From contig CALFPO010000007.1 in assembly GCA_937919165.1 (NCBI GenBank), positions 1 through 38,954 of the forward strand: a DNA stretch of 38,954 nucleotides. Direction: 5' to 3'. The translations under genes were made by a program, and so were the position numbers. The notes under the pieces were generated by a model that was given only the letters and a program-made list of their open reading frames with translations, was not told where the DNA came from and made no database searches. Shown here in pieces: positions 1-8,945 of the stretch. How positions within the stretch are numbered: position 1 is the stretch's first letter; each line of letters begins with the position of its first letter. The stretch is from an uncultured Bacillota bacterium. GTDB lineage: Bacteria > Bacillota_I > Bacilli_A > Erysipelotrichales > Erysipelotrichaceae.

Positions 1-1
1 A

Positions 2-136
2 AATGATCATGAAGACATAAGAGATTTCATAGAAGAATACGTTCATTACTACAACCATGAAAGACCTATGTATAAACTCAATTATAAAAGCCCTGCAGAG
101 TATACGCTCTCACAGGGCTTCATACCTGTTTTTTAA
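2..136 (+). CDS. IS3-family transposase (OrfB), C-terminal end only
   Basis: The window opens inside a reading frame of 44 codons ending in TAA at 134-136. The peptide contains HYYNHERPMYKLNYKSPAEY, which is the standard C-terminal signature of the DDE integrase (rve) domain in IS3/IS150-type OrfB transposases, after the catalytic Glu. OrfB cuts and joins the element ends as a fusion with OrfA. Only the tail is visible, so whether the full copy is active cannot be judged. The right terminal inverted repeat probably lies in 138-170, where TGTCTACTTTCGTTTGACA occurs, but the left end is outside the window and the exact boundary cannot be set. Confidence 0.85.
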   Translation, partial: NDHEDIRDFIEEYVHYYNHERPMYKLNYKSPAEYTLSQGFIPVF

Positions 137-197
137 ACCTGTCTACTTTCGTTTGACAAGTTCAGCAGTAGCGGGCTTTGTTTTTTGCATGATTGAA

Positions 198-791
198 TTA
201 TTTGATTTTTCTGATTGACTTGTGCAATGACTTTGCGCCAGCCAACAGCATTCCTTGGCCAAGGATATCGATGCCTTCAGCCACATAATTCATGAAGGAA
301 TTGCTGAAGCTCATGGTCAACAGGAAGCATGTGACAAGACATGCAGCCAAGGAAACGATGAAATATACGATTGCGGATTTCTTTTCATATTTCTTTGACA
401 GTGCAGCCAAAGAGACATTGCTCAAAGCGACACCAACCGCCATGATTCCAGCCATCAGCATAACAGGAAGGAATGAGGCAAGCTTGGTTTCATCTTTCTT
501 GAATACAGTCAGCAGCAGAGAAATGCCCATAAGCAGGAATCCCAATGCCTGGCAAGGGAAGAATAGATCTGACAGCAATGGATAATCACCGACATCAAGA
601 GAATAGATAAGCTTGTAGCTTGCGTTGAGGAATCCGGAGATGAATACCAATGCTGAACCGATCTTGAAGATTGTGTGTTTGCCTGAGCCCATAGGCTTCC
701 TCAAATCCTGAGATATGGTAGAAGCCGCAAAGAAGTGAAGGATTACGGGAATGTAATCCAACAATGCCATTGGAACTGTGATTTCTTTCAT
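198..791 (-). CDS. Multi-pass membrane protein of unknown function
   Basis: A 197-residue protein with about five or six hydrophobic segments (roughly residues 10-25, 42-66, 72-96, 105-130, 140-160 and 170-188), separated by short loops, and a basic C-terminus ending SLHKSIRKIK. No catalytic motif is recognised. The start is well supported: the minus strand carries GAGGAGGC about 9 nt before the ATG at 791. A possible promoter on the minus strand is TTGCCA-19 nt-TATATC at about 809-840. The gene stands alone, divergent from the ATP-grasp gene and convergent with the IS tail. I see no family name I would trust, so this is a conserved-looking integral membrane protein only. Confidence 0.7.
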   Translation of the reverse strand: MKEITVPMALLDYIPVILHFFAASTISQDLRKPMGSGKHTIFKIGSALVFISGFLNASYKLIYSLDVGDYPLLSDLFFPCQALGFLLMGISLLLTVFKKDETKLASFLPVMLMAGIMAVGVALSNVSLAALSKKYEKKSAIVYFIVSLAACLVTCFLLTMSFSNSFMNYVAEGIDILGQGMLLAGAKSLHKSIRKIK

Positions 792-861
792 TTATATTGC
801 CTCCTCTGTGTTTTTAAAGATATATTTTTACAGATAAAGCATATGGCAAGCCAATGCCTAG

Positions 862-890
862 TTGTCATATGTTAATGCATCAATTATACA
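862..890 (+). promoter_or_regulatory. Sigma-A promoter of the ATP-grasp gene
   Basis: TTGTCA (862-867), a 17-nt spacer and TATACA (885-890) make a good vegetative promoter. It predicts transcription starting near 897. This rules out the furthest-upstream possible start codon of the next gene, because that TTG is the -35 box itself. Confidence 0.6.
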
Positions 891-903
891 ACACATATCA
901 ATA

Positions 904-1953
904 ATGCAAAACATATGTTCAATGTTCTATAATGGTTTCATGGGACTGAAGACAATCATAAGCAGGTTTGAACCTGCCAGCATCAAGCGTATGCTCAAGA
1001 ATGCCAAACTGGTATCCAAAGAGTCAGGAAAGAATGAGCTTCTTGTGCTTATCGATATGGCAAACTGCATTCTGAAATACAATATCGGATATATGGAATA
1101 CCATCTTTTCCATTTTGTGGACAAGAATAAAGAAGATAGGCTTACCTATGTAAACTACAACCATTCCCAGAAACTGTTTTCGATGCTGAACGACTATTCG
1201 TACAATGATGTCTTCAAGAATAAGCTCATCTTCAATGAACGCTTCAAGGATCTGATCGGCAGAGATTTCCTTGATGCTGCCCATGTCGAATACGAGGAAT
1301 TCGAAAAGTTCTGCAAGGGCAAGAAGAAGATCTTCGCCAAGCCAAAGGATTCCTGTTCAGGACAGGGCATATATAAAGGTTTTGATCTGGAGAAGGAAGA
1401 CCTCAAGAAGCTTCATGAATTCCTTAAGGAGAACGATCTGTTTGTCGAGGATCTGATTGTCCAGAACGAAACCATGAGCACCCTCAATCCGACTTCCATC
1501 AATACTGTAAGAGTATGTACTGTTCTGGATGACAAGGATGAGGCCCATGTAATGTACTGCATTCTCAGAATGGGCATCGAAGGAATGTCGGTCGATAATG
1601 TCGGATCAGGCGGTATATATACATTGCTTAGCGCTGAAGGAAAGATAGAGAATCCTTGCTGGTCGGACAAGACACTTACGACCTATACTAAGCACCCTAG
1701 TTCCGGGATGGAACTGAAGGGATTCGCTGTTCCTTATTTCAAGGAAGCGTTAGAGATCTGCAAGAAAGCCGCCAAGGTCGAGAAGCATATCCGCTATGTC
1801 GGATGGGACATCGCCATCAGCAAGAACGGACCTTTGATTGTCGAAGGAAACGACCTTCCAGGCTACGATATGCCACAGAACTACTATGTATCAGGAAAGG
1901 ATGTCGGTCTTCTTCCTGAATTTGAACGCATTGTCGGAAAGATTAATATCTAG
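904..1953 (+). CDS. ATP-grasp protein, sugar-transfer-associated type
   Basis: A 349-residue protein resembling the sugar-transfer-associated ATP-grasp family (ATPgrasp_ST), whose members occur in exopolysaccharide and peptide-ligation settings and are expected to form an acyl-phosphate and ligate it to an amine or hydroxyl group. Visible features are a lysine strand KIFAKPKDSCSGQGI, an NTVRVCTV strand, and a C-terminal metal/ATP region around residues 300-325 with GWDIAISKNGPLIVEGN, whose E and N are typical ATP-grasp Mg ligands. The start is uncertain. The promoter at 862-890 puts the mRNA start near 897, so ATG 904 would be almost leaderless. ATG 922 and ATG 940 are alternatives, and none has a clear Shine-Dalgarno. 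No glycan-synthesis genes adjoin it, so the substrate is unknown. Confidence 0.75.
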   Translation: MQNICSMFYNGFMGLKTIISRFEPASIKRMLKNAKLVSKESGKNELLVLIDMANCILKYNIGYMEYHLFHFVDKNKEDRLTYVNYNHSQKLFSMLNDYSYNDVFKNKLIFNERFKDLIGRDFLDAAHVEYEEFEKFCKGKKKIFAKPKDSCSGQGIYKGFDLEKEDLKKLHEFLKENDLFVEDLIVQNETMSTLNPTSINTVRVCTVLDDKDEAHVMYCILRMGIEGMSVDNVGSGGIYTLLSAEGKIENPCWSDKTLTTYTKHPSSGMELKGFAVPYFKEALEICKKAAKVEKHIRYVGWDIAISKNGPLIVEGNDLPGYDMPQNYYVSGKDVGLLPEFERIVGKINI

Positions 1954-1960
1954 GAGAATT

Positions 1961-2125
1961 ATGAAGAAAGTCACAAGCAGCATAATCATCGGTGCATGCA
2001 TCGGCATGACCTTAGGTGCCTTCTATGGCAAATCAGTGAACAATCTTACCCTTTGGATGGGCATCGGAACGATTGCTGGATTGATTGTCGGTGCTATCGT
2101 CAAGATTGCGACCAGAAATAGATAG
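1961..2125 (+). CDS. Small two-helix membrane protein (54 aa)
   Basis: The ATG at 1961 follows an AGGAG ribosome binding site (1952-1956) that overlaps the stop codon of the ATP-grasp gene, so the two are translationally coupled. The product has two glycine-rich hydrophobic segments (about residues 7-24 and 31-49) and a basic end, ATRNR. Its composition is like short glycine-zipper or YtxH-like membrane proteins, but no specific family can be assigned. A strong terminator follows. A longer ORF in this frame begins inside the previous gene, but the ribosome binding site supports the short form. Confidence 0.65.
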   Translation: MKKVTSSIIIGACIGMTLGAFYGKSVNNLTLWMGIGTIAGLIVGAIVKIATRNR

Positions 2126-2141
2126 GTTTTTGCATAATTGG

Positions 2142-2172
2142 GCCTCCATTTGCTTTGAAATGGAGGCTTTTT
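2142..2172 (+). terminator. Rho-independent terminator
   Basis: A perfect 10-bp stem, GCCTCCATTT (2142-2151) with AAATGGAGGC (2158-2167), has a 6-nt loop and is followed by five T residues. It ends the ATP-grasp/small membrane protein unit. Confidence 0.85.
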
Positions 2173-2185
2173 GTAGAGATATAAT
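2155..2185 (+). promoter_or_regulatory. Probable promoter for the DUF4132 operon
   Basis: TTGAAA (2155-2160) and TATAAT (2180-2185) are separated by 19 nt. The -35 box lies in the loop and 3' arm of the preceding terminator, so the two signals are nested. AGAAGAGG at about 2190-2197 serves as the ribosome binding site for the next gene. Confidence 0.5.
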
Positions 2186-2204
2186 GGTCTAGAAGAGGCA
2201 AAAC

Positions 2205-2624
2205 ATGAAAATCAATATAAATATCAAGGGGTATTCGCAAAAGAAGGCGTCAATTCTGAAGATGTCCTATGACTATATAAGCAATCCCAAGAATGTTAGG
2301 GAACTGCTAGAAGAGACAGTCAAGATAACCTTGGACAGGTATATGGATGATAGGCAGGCGGGAGACCTTCTGAAAGCCTTAAGCAACGAAGAGATCGAAG
2401 AGGAAGCTTTATCGTCGAAGATATCTTTTGGCGTTCGCTACAATGAAAACCATCCAGATGAGACAAAAGCCATCGAGAATGCCTTGCAGTGCTTTGAAGA
2501 TGGCATGGTTGCGCTTTTCATAAATGACAGGCAATACGAAGACATCAATGAAGAAATATCGCTTAAGGAGAATGACGAGATAAGCTTCATCAGACTTACT
2601 TTTTTGGCAGGAAGGATGTGGTGA
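2205..2624 (+). CDS. Small protein upstream of DUF4132; possible beta-grasp C-terminus
   Basis: A 139-residue acidic protein. The N-terminal half is charged and probably helical. The last 40 or so residues alternate as strands and turns: a strand with VALFINDRQYEDINEEISL, then ENDEISFIRLTFLAGRMW at the very end. That ending resembles the final strands of MoaD/ThiS-like beta-grasp proteins (...GDEVxFIP..AGG), although it lacks the diglycine and carries LAGRMW instead. I do not recognise a named family. The gene stops one base before the ATG of the 1680-residue DUF4132 protein, so the two are co-translated and probably act together. AGAAGAGG supports the start at 2205. The beta-grasp reading is inference from pattern only. 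Confidence 0.65.
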   Translation: MKININIKGYSQKKASILKMSYDYISNPKNVRELLEETVKITLDRYMDDRQAGDLLKALSNEEIEEEALSSKISFGVRYNENHPDETKAIENALQCFEDGMVALFINDRQYEDINEEISLKENDEISFIRLTFLAGRMW

Positions 2625-2625
2625 T

Positions 2626-5600
2626 ATGGATAATAAGTATACTTACAAGACAAGAAAAGCCTTTCTAGAAAACATGCAGGAAAGATGGATTAAGGAGAAT
2701 AATTCAGCCTATAAGAAAATCAATGATGAGTTAAAGAATCTTGTTATAGTGAACTTTGAATCTGGCTATTATAATCAATCTTCCATTGAAACTAAATGCG
2801 TAAACTTCTGGAATAAGTATAATGACGGAAAATACAAAAATAGCAAACTATCCGATTTCATTAAAGATCATTGCGGTCCTTTAGTGAAAGCAATGCTAAA
2901 AAAGGAAGATATCAGCGATTACTACACTATCGTTGATAAACTGATTGAATTTCCTTATACAACAGGTATTGGCAGAAGAACGCTGCGCATAACCAATTGC
3001 GGATGGTTTTTCTATGATGCCATGACAGCTTTAAGCGCATACCATTTCTTGACAATGGCTTGCATTAGCCTAAAAGATTATATGTCGCCTGTTATGGCTT
3101 CTCCAGAAAAAGAAGAAGCATTGGATTATTTTAAGGCATTTCCAATCAGGGGAATTGATTTGCTGATATTTGGAGAAATAGATAAAGGAAACAAAGAGAT
3201 AATATCTATCATTAAAGAGGCTATCTTAAGTGAAAACAACAATGTATTAGTTACACGCGAAATGATCAGTGGCATTGTTAAGTCCAGCAACAAAGAGCTT
3301 CATGAACTTCTATGCAAACTGCTTGTAGCCGCACGTCTGCAAGAAGGCTTAAGACAAGTGATTTGTGAGGTTGGTGACAATTCCACCAAAGATTTCTTCT
3401 ATCTTCTTTTGAAGACTATCGATGATAACAAATTGTTGCGTTTTTCAGCAGTAAAAAGAGCGATTGGAACCTGGTGCGGAATATTTGATTATGACAATCC
3501 TGACCGTATAACTGATAAGATCTTTGGCTTGATCCTTTCTACTGTTGAAGATAAGAATATTGCATATGACTTATTGAAAACAAATGATTCAACAAAAATA
3601 GTGATCGGTTTGTGGCGCCTGGGTTTTGATAATGTTGATGATGCTGTTGCTGAGGCCAAGAAGCTTGCCGATAGCGAAGAAAGAAATACCATTTTGACTG
3701 CTTCCTACTATGCTCAAATGATTCAGGGAACATCATACGGCAATGAAATCTTTGATAATGTTGTAGACCGCTATCCTGAAGATCTGGAGATCATTGCTGC
3801 GTACTTGCCTTGCTGCCTTATGAATATCGACAATGATATGGACGATTTGATCGACAGAGATTTCTATAAGAAGACAACGACATACAATCAATGTGATATC
3901 GGGAAATTCTTTGCCAGCAAAGAGAAGGCTTATGAAGAATACGACAGATTAAAAAGGATTCTCCCATTATTAAAGAAAAACAAAATAACATTCTTTCCAA
4001 TCGTTTTCCCTTGGCATAAAGCTGATCTGACAAAAAGCGATGTTGTAGTACGTATGGCTTTCATTGCCTATGTGCTTGAAGACCAGAATCTTATCGATAA
4101 AATCTGCTCACTGCTTTCGCTTGTGAACGCTGATGGCTATCCGCTGAATCGTTCGTTTGTTGCCGAACTGATTCTTCATGAACCTAAAACGAAAGTTCAG
4201 CGAAATGCTGTGCTGGAAATGATGAACGATAAAGCTGAGTATACAAGAAAAACCGCCAACGATATTGTCAAGGATATGAAACTTGATGATAGCGAATATC
4301 AAATTTTAGAAGGGCATCTGAAATACAAGAATGCTGGAATGCGACTGAATGTCATTAATATATTGAAGCAAAGAGAAGACATTGATGTCAGCATTAACAG
4401 AATGGCCGAAAGCAAAGATGAGAACATCAAAATAGCTGCTGTTGATTTGATCAAAGGCCAAATAGAAAAAGATTCCGAAAACAAAAATAAATATATCTCT
4501 CTGCTTCAAAAACTTGCTGATCAGAACGATAAGCAGCAAGTCATCATTGATGACATCCTCAAAGAAGACAACAGTTTGAATATTCTGAATGCCAAGGGCT
4601 ATGGTCTTTATGACCCCGACATAGAATTCTCATGCATAGAAAGCAAAGCGAACTATAAAAAGGTCAACGATTATTTCTCTTTAAGCAAAAAGCAGTTTGA
4701 CGATATTTTTGATAAGATGGAAGAATTCGTCAATGATCACAGCAGACTTGAATACAAGAATTGTCATGGCGAAACGGTTGCTTTAGGAAATGGCTTATCT
4801 TGCACAACATATAACAACAATGTTCCTATGTATGAAAGATATCCGTTCTTTGATTTGTGGATGGAACTGTATGACAGATTTATCAAAGATGAAAAAACCT
4901 TTTGGAATGTATATGTAGCATCTTCGCAAATCAATGATCATTCGCCAGCATTCACTGCATTAGAGGATAGATTATTCAAAGAAGCATCAAAATATCGCAA
5001 TGTCTCAATTAAATACTCACACGCCAAAAACAATAACGGCAATCTGTATAATACGATTTTGAGAATCATCAATTCATATAAGCATCTTGATTTTCCGTAT
5101 GAGCTTTGTGAAGAAATAGCTTTGGCTGCACTTGATGTCGATGATGAAGACAAGTGGATAGCATCTGAACAAAGGTATTATGGCCGTGTTGAATACAATG
5201 CCGTCAGAGATACCATCCTAAGCGAGTTTGTCTCTAGTTTATTGAATGAAAAGAGCAAGCGATATGAAGAAGGTTTCGCAATATTGTATCGTCTTGATGA
5301 TGCGTACCAGTTCTCGAAGAGAAAGTCTTCATATGCCGATTACTACAATTGCTCGCCAAATCTGCTTGACGTTTTTGATTATCTATATGCTTACGATAAA
5401 AACATCATCAGTATTGATGAGGTTTATAAAGCTTTCTTTGAAAAAATCGGCATCAAGACAACGATTAATGAACTATCGATTCTTTTCACCGAAAAAACAT
5501 ATTATTATCTTTTGCAGAAACTATCTGCCATCGGCGTTTATGACAAGGACAACAAAAAATATATTAAGGATAGCTCTATTTTCATTCTAGGCAAAGAACT

Positions 5601-7668
5601 GTATTTTAAGATCGTTGATGTAATATTGAATGTCGAGTTAAAACGTGGCGAATCAGCGACTGTATTCTCAGAAGCAATATCATCAATAGTATCCATATAT
5701 GGAACAGAACGATTGGGTGAAGTTCTTTTGGCGCTTGGAAAAGACCCGTTTGATCGCGGAGCTTATTATAGCTGGTATTCAAAACCTGGCAAGAATTACT
5801 GCTTATGTCATCTACTAAAGAATTGCTATCCTCTTGATGATGAAACATATGACGACTTTAAGGAAGTGATCGATAGACTCCATTTATCGCCTTCACGCCT
5901 GTCAGAACTGGCGATGTATGCGCCTCAATGGATGGACTGGATTGAGGAATATCTTGATTATCCAGGTTTCAGCAGCGGCTGCTACTATTTCATGGCTCAT
6001 ATGAATGAACGTTTTGACGAAAGAAAGATTGCGCATATTGCCCGTTATACTCCGTTAAGTACCGAAGAACTAAATGATGGATGTTTTGATTCCAAGTGGT
6101 TTTATGAAGTATATGAAATGCTTGGCGAAAAACGATTCAATCTTCTATATGACGCTGCAAAATATATAGCTGATGGCAGCAAACATGCTCGCGCTCGTAA
6201 GTATGCTGATGCTGCAACGTCAAAGGTGACTCAGAATCAGCTAGAAAAAGCTATCAGCGATAAACGAAACAAAGATCTGCTGATGAGCTATGGCATTCTT
6301 CCTGTTGCAGATGAAAAAGATAAATTGCATCGTTACGAATTCCTGCAAAGATTCTTGAAAGAATCCAAAAAGTTTGGATCGCTACGTAAGGCCAGCGAAA
6401 GCAAGGCCGTTGATATTGCTTTAAAGAATCTTGCGACCAATCTGGGATATGCCGATTCATTGCGTCTTACTCTAGCTATGGAATCTGCTTTAGTTGATGC
6501 AAATAGCAGCTTCTTTGGAACAACAAAGATCAAAGATTATGAACTAAAAGTCATTGTTGATGGCGAAGGCCAGACTGCTTTATCGATTCAAAAAGATGGC
6601 AAAGCAATTAAGGGCATTCCTGCCGCAATCAAATCTGATGAGCAATATCAGGATATCAAGGCTTTTGTTGCCAAATTGAAGCAGCAACGTTCACGATGCA
6701 TTTCAATGTTTGAAAGTGCTATGGAAAACAAAGAAACATATTGCCTAAGCGAATTAAAAGTGTTGCTGAAGAACCCTGTAATCAAACCATTGTTGACTAA
6801 TCTTGTGCTAACGAATGGCAAAAAGAGTTTCTTGATTGAAGATGAAGATAAAGATGAAGAAGTTAGATTTGCCCATCCATATGATCTGTATGTAGAGAAG
6901 AGCTGGTCTAAATGGCAAAGCCGTTTCTTGAAACTGGGCAACGATTCTGGAATCAAGCAGCCATTCAAGCAAGTATTTAGAGAATTATATTTAAAGCTTG
7001 ATGAAGAACTGGATTCTCCATACTCAAGAATGTACGCTGGAAACCAAATACAAGCCAAGAAAGCTGTTGCGGCTCTTAAATCGCGCAAATGGATTGTTGA
7101 TGAAGAAGAAGGCTTGCAGAAGGTATATTACAAGGACAACATCATTGCGACAATCTATGCTTTAGCCGATTGGTTCTCACCATCGGATATCGAACCTCCA
7201 ACGGTCGAATATGTCTGCTTCTATGATCGCAAGGACTACAAGCTGAAGCCAATAAAAGAAATCGGCGACATCATCTATTCAGAAGCAATGCGTGATGCCG
7301 ATCTGGCGGTAAGCGTTGCCCATGCGGGTGGTGTAGATCCAGAAACAAGCCATTCGACCATCGAGATGCGTGCTGTCATCGCCAAGTTCAATGTGGAACT
7401 CTTCAAGCTCGACAATGTGTCATTCGAGAAGAGCCATGCCTACATAAAGGGAAAATTCGGCGAATATACTGTCCATCTTGGAAGCGGCGTAATCCACAAA
7501 TCTGGATTGCAGATAAACATTCTGCCGGTTGCTTCACAAAGCAGAGGCAAGATTTTCTTGCCGTTTGTCGATGAGGACCCAAAGACGGCAGAGATCATCA
7601 GCAAGATTCTGCTGCTTGCAAGAGATGACAAAATAAAAGATCCAAGCATCCTGTCCCAGATTTCATGA
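2626..7668 (+). CDS. Very large DUF4132 domain protein (1680 aa)
   Basis: A cytoplasmic, mostly helical protein with no signal peptide or membrane segment. Residues about 100-1000 read as irregular HEAT-like helical pairs. Residues about 1275-1420 (from MESALVDANSSFFG through a lysine-rich helical stretch) match the DUF4132 region. The last 125 residues are the most conserved part, with VSVAHAGGVDPETSHSTIEM, VHLGSGVIHK, GKIFLPFVDEDPKTAEIISK and LLARDDKIKDPSIL. Proteins of this build include E. coli YehI-type MolR-like proteins; no biochemical activity is established. The gene overlaps nothing, follows the 139-aa partner by 1 nt and has a GGATGTGGTGAT ribosome binding region. Codon use becomes slightly richer in G and C at the 3' end, where the conserved module lies. 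The role is unknown. Confidence 0.85.
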   Translation: MDNKYTYKTRKAFLENMQERWIKENNSAYKKINDELKNLVIVNFESGYYNQSSIETKCVNFWNKYNDGKYKNSKLSDFIKDHCGPLVKAMLKKEDISDYYTIVDKLIEFPYTTGIGRRTLRITNCGWFFYDAMTALSAYHFLTMACISLKDYMSPVMASPEKEEALDYFKAFPIRGIDLLIFGEIDKGNKEIISIIKEAILSENNNVLVTREMISGIVKSSNKELHELLCKLLVAARLQEGLRQVICEVGDNSTKDFFYLLLKTIDDNKLLRFSAVKRAIGTWCGIFDYDNPDRITDKIFGLILSTVEDKNIAYDLLKTNDSTKIVIGLWRLGFDNVDDAVAEAKKLADSEERNTILTASYYAQMIQGTSYGNEIFDNVVDRYPEDLEIIAAYLPCCLMNIDNDMDDLIDRDFYKKTTTYNQCDIGKFFASKEKAYEEYDRLKRILPLLKKNKITFFPIVFPWHKADLTKSDVVVRMAFIAYVLEDQNLIDKICSLLSLVNADGYPLNRSFVAELILHEPKTKVQRNAVLEMMNDKAEYTRKTANDIVKDMKLDDSEYQILEGHLKYKNAGMRLNVINILKQREDIDVSINRMAESKDENIKIAAVDLIKGQIEKDSENKNKYISLLQKLADQNDKQQVIIDDILKEDNSLNILNAKGYGLYDPDIEFSCIESKANYKKVNDYFSLSKKQFDDIFDKMEEFVNDHSRLEYKNCHGETVALGNGLSCTTYNNNVPMYERYPFFDLWMELYDRFIKDEKTFWNVYVASSQINDHSPAFTALEDRLFKEASKYRNVSIKYSHAKNNNGNLYNTILRIINSYKHLDFPYELCEEIALAALDVDDEDKWIASEQRYYGRVEYNAVRDTILSEFVSSLLNEKSKRYEEGFAILYRLDDAYQFSKRKSSYADYYNCSPNLLDVFDYLYAYDKNIISIDEVYKAFFEKIGIKTTINELSILFTEKTYYYLLQKLSAIGVYDKDNKKYIKDSSIFILGKELYFKIVDVILNVELKRGESATVFSEAISSIVSIYGTERLGEVLLALGKDPFDRGAYYSWYSKPGKNYCLCHLLKNCYPLDDETYDDFKEVIDRLHLSPSRLSELAMYAPQWMDWIEEYLDYPGFSSGCYYFMAHMNERFDERKIAHIARYTPLSTEELNDGCFDSKWFYEVYEMLGEKRFNLLYDAAKYIADGSKHARARKYADAATSKVTQNQLEKAISDKRNKDLLMSYGILPVADEKDKLHRYEFLQRFLKESKKFGSLRKASESKAVDIALKNLATNLGYADSLRLTLAMESALVDANSSFFGTTKIKDYELKVIVDGEGQTALSIQKDGKAIKGIPAAIKSDEQYQDIKAFVAKLKQQRSRCISMFESAMENKETYCLSELKVLLKNPVIKPLLTNLVLTNGKKSFLIEDEDKDEEVRFAHPYDLYVEKSWSKWQSRFLKLGNDSGIKQPFKQVFRELYLKLDEELDSPYSRMYAGNQIQAKKAVAALKSRKWIVDEEEGLQKVYYKDNIIATIYALADWFSPSDIEPPTVEYVCFYDRKDYKLKPIKEIGDIIYSEAMRDADLAVSVAHAGGVDPETSHSTIEMRAVIAKFNVELFKLDNVSFEKSHAYIKGKFGEYTVHLGSGVIHKSGLQINILPVASQSRGKIFLPFVDEDPKTAEIISKILLLARDDKIKDPSILSQIS

Positions 7669-7714
7669 GAAGACAGATACCTTGATTATCTTTTCGAAAA
7701 CGAGCATTTTGTTG

Positions 7715-7743
7715 TTTAAAAAGTTAATACAAACATTTATAAT
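7715..7743 (+). promoter_or_regulatory. Candidate gapA promoter (weak -35)
   Basis: A consensus TATAAT lies at 7738-7743, with only TTTAAA at 7715-7720 at the correct 17-nt spacing. The leader then runs into a strong GGAGG ribosome binding site at about 7766-7770. No hairpin terminator is evident between the DUF4132 gene and this site. Confidence 0.45.
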
Positions 7744-7781
7744 ATTATTGGTCATAAATAATATAGGAGGAAAGAAAAATT

Positions 7782-8849
7782 ATGGCAGTAAAAGTTGCAA
7801 TTAATGGCTTCGGACGTATCGGCAGATTAGCATTCCGTCAGATGTTCGGTGCTGAAGGTTATGAAGTAGTAGCAATCAACGATTTGACTAGCCCTAAGAT
7901 GCTGGCTACTCTGCTGAAATATGATTCAGCTCAGGGTGGATACTGCGGCAAATTTGGTGAAAACCTTCATACAGTTTCTTCTAAAGAACCTGAATTCGAA
8001 GAAGATGGAAAGACAGTTAAGGTTCCTGGATCTATCACAGTAGATGGCAAGGAAATCACAATCTATGCTATGCCTAACGCAGCTGATTTACCATGGGGTG
8101 AATTAGATGTTGACGTAGTACTGGAATGCACAGGCATCTATACATCAAAAGCAAAGGCACAGGCTCATATCGACGCTGGTGCCAAGAAGGTTGTCATTTC
8201 TGCTCCAGCAGGAAACGATCTTCCAACAATCGTTTACAATGTAAACCACAACACACTTACTCCAGAAGATAAGATCATCTCTGCAGCTTCTTGCACAACC
8301 AACTGTTTGGCTCCAATGACAAAGGCTCTGAACGACTATGCTCCAATCCAGTCAGGCATCATGACAACTGTTCATGCTTACACAGGCGATCAGATGATTC
8401 TTGATGGTCCACAGAGAAAGGGTGATGTTCAGAGAGCTAGAGCTGGCGCTATCAATATCGTTCCAAACTCAACAGGTGCTGCAAAGGCTATCGGTCTTGT
8501 AATCCCTGAATTGAACGGCAAGCTTATCGGTGCTGCACAGAGAGTTCCAACAGCTACTGGTTCTACAACAATTCTTCACGCTGTAGTTAAGGGCGAGAAC
8601 GTTACTGTTGAAGGCATCAATGAAGCTATGAAGGCTCAGGCTAACGAATCATTCGGTTACACAACTGAAAAGCTGGTTTCATCTGATATCATCGGCATGA
8701 AGTTTGGTTCATTATTCGATGCTAACCAGACAATGGTAACTGACATGGGTGATGGCTTGTTCCATGTACAGGTTGTTTCTTGGTACGACAACGAAAACTC
8801 TTACACATCACAGATGGTAAGAACAATCAAGTACTTGGCTTCTCTATAG
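7782..8849 (+). CDS. gapA: Glyceraldehyde-3-phosphate dehydrogenase, type I
   Basis: A 355-residue glycolytic GAPDH that oxidises glyceraldehyde-3-phosphate to 1,3-bisphosphoglycerate with NAD+ in the cytoplasm. The N-terminal NAD-binding motif is INGFGRIGRLAFR (residues 7-19), with D34 in AINDLTS favouring NAD. The catalytic nucleophile is C171 in ASCTTNCLAP and its base is H198 in TTVHAYTGDQ. The C-terminus has SWYDNENSY. The protein is about 20 residues longer than the usual 335 because of an insertion near residues 55-90 (a charged EPEFEEDGKTV stretch) that is also seen in some Firmicutes GAPDHs. It is monocistronic, with GGAGG upstream and a UUCG-type terminator downstream. Codon use is more biased than in the neighbours, as expected for a highly expressed gene. 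Confidence 0.97.
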   Translation: MAVKVAINGFGRIGRLAFRQMFGAEGYEVVAINDLTSPKMLATLLKYDSAQGGYCGKFGENLHTVSSKEPEFEEDGKTVKVPGSITVDGKEITIYAMPNAADLPWGELDVDVVLECTGIYTSKAKAQAHIDAGAKKVVISAPAGNDLPTIVYNVNHNTLTPEDKIISAASCTTNCLAPMTKALNDYAPIQSGIMTTVHAYTGDQMILDGPQRKGDVQRARAGAINIVPNSTGAAKAIGLVIPELNGKLIGAAQRVPTATGSTTILHAVVKGENVTVEGINEAMKAQANESFGYTTEKLVSSDIIGMKFGSLFDANQTMVTDMGDGLFHVQVVSWYDNENSYTSQMVRTIKYLASL

Positions 8850-8873
8850 AGAGCTGCTTGAATCAACAAAACT

Positions 8874-8898
8874 AGCGCAACTTCGGTTGCGCTTTTTT
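8874..8898 (+). terminator. gapA terminator with UUCG tetraloop
   Basis: AGCGCAAC (8874-8881), loop TTCG, GTTGCGCT (8886-8893), then a T run to 8898. A perfect 8-bp stem capped by an extra-stable tetraloop. Confidence 0.92.
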
Positions 8899-8945
8899 CA
8901 TCCCTTTTTCACTTATGAGACATCTCTTTCCTGTATAATTAATGC

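Noticed and set aside
6648..7088. 146-codon open frame on the minus strand inside the DUF4132 gene.
   Set aside because: It is fully antisense to a conserved coding region, with low-complexity serine/leucine content and no ribosome binding site.
7712..7733. Possible Rex site upstream of gapA (TTGTTTAAAAAGTTAATAC).
   Set aside because: The arms and spacing do not fit TTGTTAA-N4-TTAACAA or TTGTGAA-N4-TTCACAA; several key positions mismatch.
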